Part shown: positions 59,108 to 64,000 of the stretch, in pieces
Position numbering within the stretch: position 1 is the first letter of the stretch
How the letters are laid out: each line of letters starts with the position of its first letter
Source: Yoonia sp. SS1-5
GTDB taxonomy: Bacteria; Pseudomonadota; Alphaproteobacteria; Rhodobacterales; Rhodobacteraceae
Direction of reading: 5' to 3'
Length of the DNA stretch: 64,000 bases
Assembly: GCF_038443705.2 (NCBI RefSeq)
Contig: NZ_CP151767.2
Coordinates: 1,240,001 to 1,304,000 of the forward strand
Program-made: the position numbers and the translations under genes
The notes under the pieces: generated by a model
What the model saw: only the letters and a program-made list of their open reading frames with translations
What the model was told of the DNA's origin: nothing
Databases searched by the model: none

Positions 59108-60382
59108 ATGCCTTTGATGAAAAGCTGGGTCGCGTCGGCCAACAGCGCCGACACCCCATTCCCTTTGAACAACCTGCCTTACGGTGTCTTTTCCACCGCG
59201 GAAAAGTCACGGTCGCTTGGGGTCGCGATTGGCGACCAAATCCTTGATCTGCGCGGCTTGGCGGATGCTGGTATCTCCGCATTCGACGCCCTGATCGCGG
59301 GGGACGGACCGAACCCGTTTCAACAGACCACGTGGAACGCGTTTATGGCGCTGGGATCAGATGTTTGGACGGCGTTTCGCACCACAATGCAGCAACTGCT
59401 GGCAGAAGGTGCAACAGATGCGGGTAAGGTAAGCCCACATCTTGTGCCGCAAGCGGATGCGCAACTGCACATGCCATTTGACGTGACCGAATACACCGAC
59501 TTCTACGCGGGCAAGAACCACGCGATGAATGTGGGGACCATGTTCCGCGGGCCGGAAAACGCATTGCCGCCCAACTGGCTGCACATTCCGATCGGGTATA
59601 ACGGGCGGGCCTCCTCGGTTGTTGTTTCGGGCACTGACGTGCAACGCCCCTGGGGGCAGCTGAAAGGGCCGAATGACGATGCCCCACGCTGGGCGCCATC
59701 AGCCCGCTTTGATATCGAGCTGGAAATGGGCGCAATCGTCGGCGCACCCTCGACAGGCCCGATCAGCGTTAATCAGGCGGATGCCAACATCTTTGGCTAT
59801 GTGCTTTTGAATGACTGGTCTGCCCGGGACATTCAGGCATGGGAATATCAGCCCTTGGGGCCATTTCAGGCCAAGGCAACGGCAACCACAATCTCGCCCT
59901 GGATCGTGACAGCTGCGGCATTGGCACCATTCCGCTGCGCAACCCCTGCACGCGAAAAAGAACTGCTGCCACATCTGCGCGATACCGGCCCGATGCTGTT
60001 CGACATTGATCTAGAAGTCACGCTGACACCTGCTGGCAGCACCCCCAGCACCATTGCGCGCACCAACTACAACGAGATGTACTATTCCGCAGCACAGCAG
60101 CTTGCCCATCATACGACGTCGGGCTGCCCAATGCGGGTCGGTGATCTGCTGGGATCAGGCACGATCTCGGGACCCGAAAAGGAAAATCGGGGCTCGCTTC
60201 TGGAACTCAGCTGGGGCGGGAAGGAACCGCTGACGCTGGAAACTGGCGAGACCCGCAGCTTTATCGAAGACGGCGACACCCTGACACTGCATGGCGCTGC
60301 CAAGGGCGACGGATTTCAGGTGGGCTTTGGCCCCTGCACCGGCACCATTCTGCCCGCCGCTACTGACCCATTCAAAGGATAA
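59108..60382 (+). CDS. fahA: fumarylacetoacetase
   Basis: A 424-residue fumarylacetoacetate hydrolase that splits fumarylacetoacetate into fumarate and acetoacetate. The N-terminal domain has 'FPLNNLPYGVFS'. The catalytic domain has 'YTDFYAGKNHAMNVGTMFRGPENALPPNWLHIPIGYNGRASSVVVSGTDVQRPWGQL', 'FDIELEMGAIVG', and 'LLNDWSARDIQAWEYQPLGPF', which hold the metal ligands and the catalytic His. The start MPLMKSW (59108) is preferred over the frame extending into hmgA. It lies 13 bases after hmgA. Confidence 0.95.
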   Translation: MPLMKSWVASANSADTPFPLNNLPYGVFSTAEKSRSLGVAIGDQILDLRGLADAGISAFDALIAGDGPNPFQQTTWNAFMALGSDVWTAFRTTMQQLLAEGATDAGKVSPHLVPQADAQLHMPFDVTEYTDFYAGKNHAMNVGTMFRGPENALPPNWLHIPIGYNGRASSVVVSGTDVQRPWGQLKGPNDDAPRWAPSARFDIELEMGAIVGAPSTGPISVNQADANIFGYVLLNDWSARDIQAWEYQPLGPFQAKATATTISPWIVTAAALAPFRCATPAREKELLPHLRDTGPMLFDIDLEVTLTPAGSTPSTIARTNYNEMYYSAAQQLAHHTTSGCPMRVGDLLGSGTISGPEKENRGSLLELSWGGKEPLTLETGETRSFIEDGDTLTLHGAAKGDGFQVGFGPCTGTILPAATDPFKG

Positions 60383-60388
60383 GACACC

Positions 60389-61339
60389 ATGGCAAAAGCA
60401 TTTGCATCGCAGGGCGACCTGACCGAAAAGAAAATCACGTTTGACGAAATCGGCGAAGGCCTTTGGGCATTCACCGCCGAAGGCGACCCGAATTCCGGGG
60501 TGATCATCGGCGATGACAGCGTCATGATCGTCGAGGCGCAGGCCACCCCCCGTCTGGCGGGCAAGGTTATCGAAAAGGTCCGCGAGGTCACCGATAAGCC
60601 AATCAGCCACGTGGTCCTGACCCACTATCACGCGGTGCGGGTTCTGGGTGCCTCGGCCTTCAACGCAGACCAGATCATCATGTCACGCGTCGCCCGATCC
60701 ATGGTGGCCGAACGCGGTCAGGAAGATTGGGATAGCGAATTCCAGCGCTTTCCCCGACTGTTCGAGGGCCACGAGAGCATTCCCGGCCTGACCTGGCCAA
60801 CGACAACTTTTGACGATGGGATGACCGTCTATCTGGGAAACCGGCGGGTCGATATCAAACATATCGGTCGGGCGCACACGGCAGGTGATGCAGTCATTCA
60901 TGTGCCGGATCAGAACGTCATGTTTACCGGCGACATCGTCGAGGATCATTCCGCATGTTATTGCGGGGACGGCTATTTCAACGATTGGGGCGGCACGCTT
61001 GACCGGATCAAGGCCTATCAGGTTGACGCGATTGCACCCGGCCGTGGCGGTGCCTTGCTGGGGCAGGACATGGTCAACAAGGCGATTGAAAGCACCCGGG
61101 ATTTTGTCAACAGCACCTATGAGCCCGCCGCGCGGGTAGCGGCAAGGGGTGGCTCCCTCAAGGATGCGTGGGACGCCGTGCGCGAAAGCTGCGATCCAAA
61201 ATTCAGCGATTACGCAATCTACGAGCATTGCCTGCCGTTCAATGTCAGCCGGGCCTATGACGAGGCACGTGGCATCGCCCATCCGCGCATCTGGACAGAC
61301 AAGCGCGATATCGAAATGTGGGAAGCCTTGCAGGGCTGA
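60389..61339 (+). CDS. MBL-fold protein with incomplete metal site
   Basis: A 316-residue metallo-beta-lactamase-fold protein. Where active members have HxHxDH it reads H79-Y-H81-A-V83-R84, so the Asp and third His are replaced. H163 (HTAGD) and D182 (FTGD) are kept, but the late PGHG His is Arg at 219 (APGRGG). At most one metal site could be partly formed. It lies 6 bases after fahA and 23 before the monooxygenase, and I recall similar 'HYHAVR' proteins in this operon type in other Roseobacters. The role is unknown: perhaps lactone or ester hydrolysis, or a non-catalytic partner. Confidence 0.85.
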   Translation: MAKAFASQGDLTEKKITFDEIGEGLWAFTAEGDPNSGVIIGDDSVMIVEAQATPRLAGKVIEKVREVTDKPISHVVLTHYHAVRVLGASAFNADQIIMSRVARSMVAERGQEDWDSEFQRFPRLFEGHESIPGLTWPTTTFDDGMTVYLGNRRVDIKHIGRAHTAGDAVIHVPDQNVMFTGDIVEDHSACYCGDGYFNDWGGTLDRIKAYQVDAIAPGRGGALLGQDMVNKAIESTRDFVNSTYEPAARVAARGGSLKDAWDAVRESCDPKFSDYAIYEHCLPFNVSRAYDEARGIAHPRIWTDKRDIEMWEALQG

Positions 61340-61362
61340 TCCATCTTACGGGAGGAAAGATC

Positions 61363-62976
61363 ATGGTTGCCGTACGTTATGAGACCGCGTTCAAGCTGTA
61401 CCCTTATGAGAAGGTGCCGGAACAACAATCGCAACCGGTCCGCCATCCGGTTGTGATCGTGGGTGGCGGGCCTGTCGGCCTCGCCCTGGCGCTTGATCTG
61501 GGCCAAAAGGGCACCCCGGCGCTTGTGCTGGACGACCATGATGGTGCGGGGCTTGGCTCTAAGGCGATCTGCTTTGCCAAGCGCACGCTGGATATCGCCC
61601 ACCGTCTGGGGGCCAGCGCTGACATGGTTGACAAGGGGGTGGTCTGGAATGTGGGCAAAGTTTTCCACGGTGATGGAAATCTGTTCGAATTCAACCTGCT
61701 GCCCGAGAACGGGCATCGGCATCCGGCCTTCATCAATCTGCAGCAACCCTATTTCGAACGGTTCCTGGTAGAGCGGATCAATGCAGCCAAGGCCGAAGGC
61801 TGCGATATCGAGATCCGTGGTCGGAACCTTGTGACAGATGTCGTGCAACATGATGATCATGTGGTGGTCAGTGTCGATACACCCGACGGCCCCTACACGC
61901 TGGAAGCCGATTGGCTGGTCGCCTGTGATGGCGCGCGGTCGCCTGTGCGCGACATGATGGGGCTCGATTTTGCGGGACGGGTGTTCGAAGACAATTTCCT
62001 GATCGCCGACGTCAAGATGAAGGCGGATTTTCCAACCGAACGATGGTTCTGGTTTGAACCCCCCTTCAAGGATAGTGGCCAATCCGCTTTGCTGCACAAA
62101 CAGCCCGACGATATCTGGCGGATCGACTTTCAGCTTGGCTGGGATATTGATCGCGAAAAGGAAATGAACCCTGAACGCATCCGGGCCCGCGTCGACGCCA
62201 TGTTGTCCAGCCAGACCGGAACCGTGCCTGACTACGAACTATTCTGGACCTCGATTTACACGTTCCAGTGCCGGCGCATGGAAAAATTCCGCCATAACCG
62301 GATCTTCTTTGCGGGTGACAGCGCCCATCAGGTGTCGCCCTTTGGCGCGCGCGGCGCAAATTCCGGGGTGCAGGACGCCGAAAATCTGGCGTGGAAGCTG
62401 GATCTTGTGCTGAAAGGCGCCGCCCCAGAAAGCCTGCTGGACACTTATTCTACCGAACGGGGGTTCGGGGCAGACGAAAATATCCTCAATTCGTCCCGGG
62501 CCACCGATTTCATGACCCCAAAGTCAGAGATATCCAAGATCTTCCGCAACGCGGTGCTGGATCTTGCACGCGACCATGCCTTTGCCCGGCCAATGGTAAA
62601 TTCGGGGCGTCTTTCGGTGCCTTGCGTGTATGATGGTTTCCCCAATTTTGCCAAGGATGGGTTGCAAGCGCCTGACGTTTCGCGCCCCGGCGCGCCCTGC
62701 CCCGATGCACCGGTCGAAAATGGCTTCCTGCTGGATCATCTGAGCCGCGGTTTTGTCCTGCTTAGCCTGGGTGACGTCGCGGTCGGGGACCTCGACACGC
62801 CGGTTCATCATTTGCATATCGCTGACCCGTCGCCGGAACTTCGTGCCCGCTATCTGGGCGATCAGGCGCAGGCCGTGTACCTGATCCGGCCGGATCAGCA
62901 TGTTGTTGGCCGCTGGTCAGGTTTTGACGCGGCGGAAATTCAAGCGGCGATGCAGATCGCTTTGGGAAAGGCCTGA
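61363..62976 (+). CDS. class A FAD-dependent aromatic monooxygenase
   Basis: A 537-residue flavoprotein hydroxylase of the MhpA/PheA/TfdB group: FAD motif GGGPVG at 34-39, DG motif at D189 ('ACDGARSPVR'), and GD motif at D319 ('FFAGDSAHQVSPFGARGANSGVQDAENLAWKL'). A C-terminal thioredoxin-like domain ends the chain ('VYLIRPDQHVVGRW'). It adds one oxygen to a phenolic acid using NAD(P)H. In this operon it most likely produces homogentisate, from 4- or 3-hydroxyphenylacetate. GGAGG lies 9 bases before the ATG at 61363. Exact regiochemistry cannot be read. Confidence 0.88.
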   Translation: MVAVRYETAFKLYPYEKVPEQQSQPVRHPVVIVGGGPVGLALALDLGQKGTPALVLDDHDGAGLGSKAICFAKRTLDIAHRLGASADMVDKGVVWNVGKVFHGDGNLFEFNLLPENGHRHPAFINLQQPYFERFLVERINAAKAEGCDIEIRGRNLVTDVVQHDDHVVVSVDTPDGPYTLEADWLVACDGARSPVRDMMGLDFAGRVFEDNFLIADVKMKADFPTERWFWFEPPFKDSGQSALLHKQPDDIWRIDFQLGWDIDREKEMNPERIRARVDAMLSSQTGTVPDYELFWTSIYTFQCRRMEKFRHNRIFFAGDSAHQVSPFGARGANSGVQDAENLAWKLDLVLKGAAPESLLDTYSTERGFGADENILNSSRATDFMTPKSEISKIFRNAVLDLARDHAFARPMVNSGRLSVPCVYDGFPNFAKDGLQAPDVSRPGAPCPDAPVENGFLLDHLSRGFVLLSLGDVAVGDLDTPVHHLHIADPSPELRARYLGDQAQAVYLIRPDQHVVGRWSGFDAAEIQAAMQIALGKA

Positions 62977-62979
62977 TCC

Positions 62980-63162
62980 ATGACACTGACGCTGACACCA
63001 AACCTGTCTGACCCTGACGGTTTCTATGACGAGTTGCTGGCCGCCCATGCGGGATTGGACAAGGATCAAAGCGATGCGTTGAATGCCCGTCTTATCCTGA
63101 CCCTGGCCAATCATATCGGTGACCGGGACGTTCTGCGTGCCGCGCTTCAGGCCGCGAAATGA
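62980..63162 (+). CDS. DUF2783 small protein
   Basis: A 60-residue helical protein, 'PDGFYDELLAAHAGLDKDQSDALNARLILTLANHIGDRDVLRAALQAAK', of the DUF2783 family. It lies 3 bases after the monooxygenase and overlaps maiA by 4 bases. DUF2783 genes usually accompany this type of FAD monooxygenase, suggesting a small accessory subunit or stabiliser. No biochemical function is known to me. Confidence 0.85.
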   Translation: MTLTLTPNLSDPDGFYDELLAAHAGLDKDQSDALNARLILTLANHIGDRDVLRAALQAAK

Positions 63163-63773
63163 CCGAGGTTGTCTTGTGGGACTATCCCAAGTCCTCGGCC
63201 AGCTACAGGGTGCGGATTGCGTTGAACCTTGCCGATGTCGCCTTCCGGATCGAACATGTCAATCTGCTGGAAAAGGCACATCGGTCGCCAGAACACCTTG
63301 CGCGGAACCCGCAAGGGTTTGTGCCGGTTCTTGATATTGATGGGCACAGGCTGACCCAGTCGCTTGCGATCCTCGACTATCTCAATACGACCCGCGACCT
63401 TGGCCTGCTGCCTGCGGATCCGCGTGAACGGGCCAAGGTTCAAGCCGCGGCCTACGCCATTGCGGTTGACCTGCACCCGGTCTGCAATCTGTCCGTGGCT
63501 GGGCACGCCACACAGGGGCAAGAGCCCGCGCGGACAGCGTGGATGCAGCATTTCATCAGACCCGGGCTTGTCGCGTTTGAGGCGCTTTTGGCCGGGTTCC
63601 CTGCGGCTGCATTCTGCACCGGTGCTGCGCCATCTTTGGCCGATATCTGCCTGATACCACAGCTATATAATGCGCGGCGTTGGGGTGTGGATTATGAAGA
63701 TCTGGAACGGATCAATGCGGCAGAAGCATCCTGCAAAAACATCGCAGCCTTCCAGACGGCGGCACCGGACTAA
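63159..63773 (+). CDS. maiA: maleylacetoacetate isomerase (zeta-class GST)
   Basis: A 204-residue glutathione-dependent isomerase converting maleylacetoacetate to fumarylacetoacetate. The zeta-class signature 'SSASYRVRIAL' holds the catalytic Ser near residue 11. 'NPQGFVPVLDIDG' and 'LTQSLAILDYL' form the glutathione site, and 'CTGAAPSLADICLIPQLYNARRW' the C-terminal helical domain. It is last gene of the homogentisate operon, coupled to DUF2783 by ATGA. Confidence 0.93.
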   Translation: MTEVVLWDYPKSSASYRVRIALNLADVAFRIEHVNLLEKAHRSPEHLARNPQGFVPVLDIDGHRLTQSLAILDYLNTTRDLGLLPADPRERAKVQAAAYAIAVDLHPVCNLSVAGHATQGQEPARTAWMQHFIRPGLVAFEALLAGFPAAAFCTGAAPSLADICLIPQLYNARRWGVDYEDLERINAAEASCKNIAAFQTAAPD

Positions 63774-63793
63774 AGTAAGCCGATCAACTTACT
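63774..63793 (+). terminator. weak hairpin after maiA
   Basis: AGTAAG (63774-63779) and CTTACT (63788-63793) form a 6-bp AT-rich stem directly after the stop; no real T run follows. Possible transcript end of the homogentisate operon. Confidence 0.3.
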
Positions 63794-63816
63794 ATCGCTT
63801 TACAAACCGCGACCGG

Positions 63817-64000
63817 TCACTTGATCGGCACCAGCGCGCCACGCCCCTTGATCACCCTGCGGGCGACATTGCTGGCAGCACGGATAGCCTCGGGGATGGC
63901 GGCGCCCTCGACATAGGCGGCAAGCAGGCCAGCATTAAAGCTATCGCCTGCAGCCGTTGTATCAACCACATCTGACACGATGGCAGGTTGAACGACGCCT
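63817..64000 (-). CDS. PfkB family sugar kinase, C-terminal part
   Basis: The minus-strand frame ending at the TGA complementary to 63817-63819 encodes about 60 residues including 'VVDTTAAGDSFNAGLLAAYVEGAAI'. The GAGD-type motif 'AAGDSF' carries the catalytic Asp of ribokinase/PfkB kinases. The most likely member is a 2-keto-3-deoxygluconate or similar sugar kinase. The 5' part is beyond the window. It is convergent with maiA. Confidence 0.85.
   Translation of the reverse strand, partial: GVVQPAIVSDVVDTTAAGDSFNAGLLAAYVEGAAIPEAIRAASNVARRVIKGRGALVPIK

Noticed and set aside
50830..61350. GATCCATCTTA-like fragments before nitrilase 2 and the FAD monooxygenase, resembling half of the REP-like element
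   Set aside because: Only about 10 bases match, no hairpin partner is present and GATCCATC can arise by chance.
1..64000. CRISPR arrays, insertion sequences, prophage genes
   Set aside because: No regularly spaced repeats, transposase, integrase or phage structural genes were seen.

Overview
The window reads as chromosome of a marine alphaproteobacterium, most likely a Rhodobacterales (Roseobacter-group) member. The grounds are the gene content and order (nrdR-ribD...ribE-ribB-ribH-nusB, rpoD-dnaG, rpoH, TadE/TadG genes, several small proteins typical of that order), moderately GC-rich coding sequence, and a tRNA-His gene lacking the usual G-1. This assignment comes from recognising families by eye; no database search was run. 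I saw no insertion sequence, prophage or CRISPR array.

Positions 1-39,400 are mostly housekeeping. In order: the tail of an alpha/beta hydrolase; a ligase-associated exonuclease with an ATP-dependent DNA ligase; oligoendopeptidase F; rpoH; an RluA-type pseudouridine synthase; tRNA-His; mmcB divergent from an ArsR/SRPBCC pair that has a perfect 38-bp palindrome in its promoter; an unassigned stretch that may hold a structured RNA; and the riboflavin/nusB cluster. That cluster is split by two capsule genes (kpsS, kpsC) on the opposite strand. Then come two tiny related secreted proteins, rpoD, dnaG, a glutamate-type dehydrogenase, three TadG/TadE genes, hom, glpX, recJ, tRNA-Glu, topoisomerase IB and a DUF2254 membrane protein.

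Positions 39,574-63,773 look like one catabolic island. A MarR regulator diverges from a TRAP transporter (dctPQM), which runs into a 1070-residue self-sufficient reductive dehalogenase carrying its own FMN/NADH reductase and [2Fe-2S] domains. Next are two related modules, each an AraC regulator divergent from a nitrilase followed by a split-barrel flavoprotein-like gene. The first module also has a double-ABM-domain gene. Then come a five-gene Liv-type ABC transporter, a second MarR regulator, and a homogentisate operon: hmgA, fumarylacetoacetase, an MBL-fold protein with missing metal ligands, a class A FAD monooxygenase, DUF2783 and maleylacetoacetate isomerase.

My inference is a route from a halogenated (probably brominated) phenolic nitrile or acid to central metabolism. 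Nitrilase would make an arylcarboxylate; the dehalogenase would remove halogen; the FAD monooxygenase would make homogentisate; HmgA, MaiA and Fah would give fumarate and acetoacetate. Nitrilase plus this dehalogenase type is known for bromoxynil breakdown in Comamonas. Joining it to the homogentisate route is, as far as I know, not described, and would suit bromotyrosine-derived nitriles from marine sponges. The substrate is not proven by sequence. The window ends inside a PfkB-type sugar kinase on the minus strand.

Smaller signals worth attention: a three-hairpin REP-like element in two copies with a compensatory base change; a shared 28-bp operator-like site in front of both nitrilases; hairpins between the first two genes of three transcription units; and a riboflavin RibB protein whose RibA half has lost its zinc cysteines.
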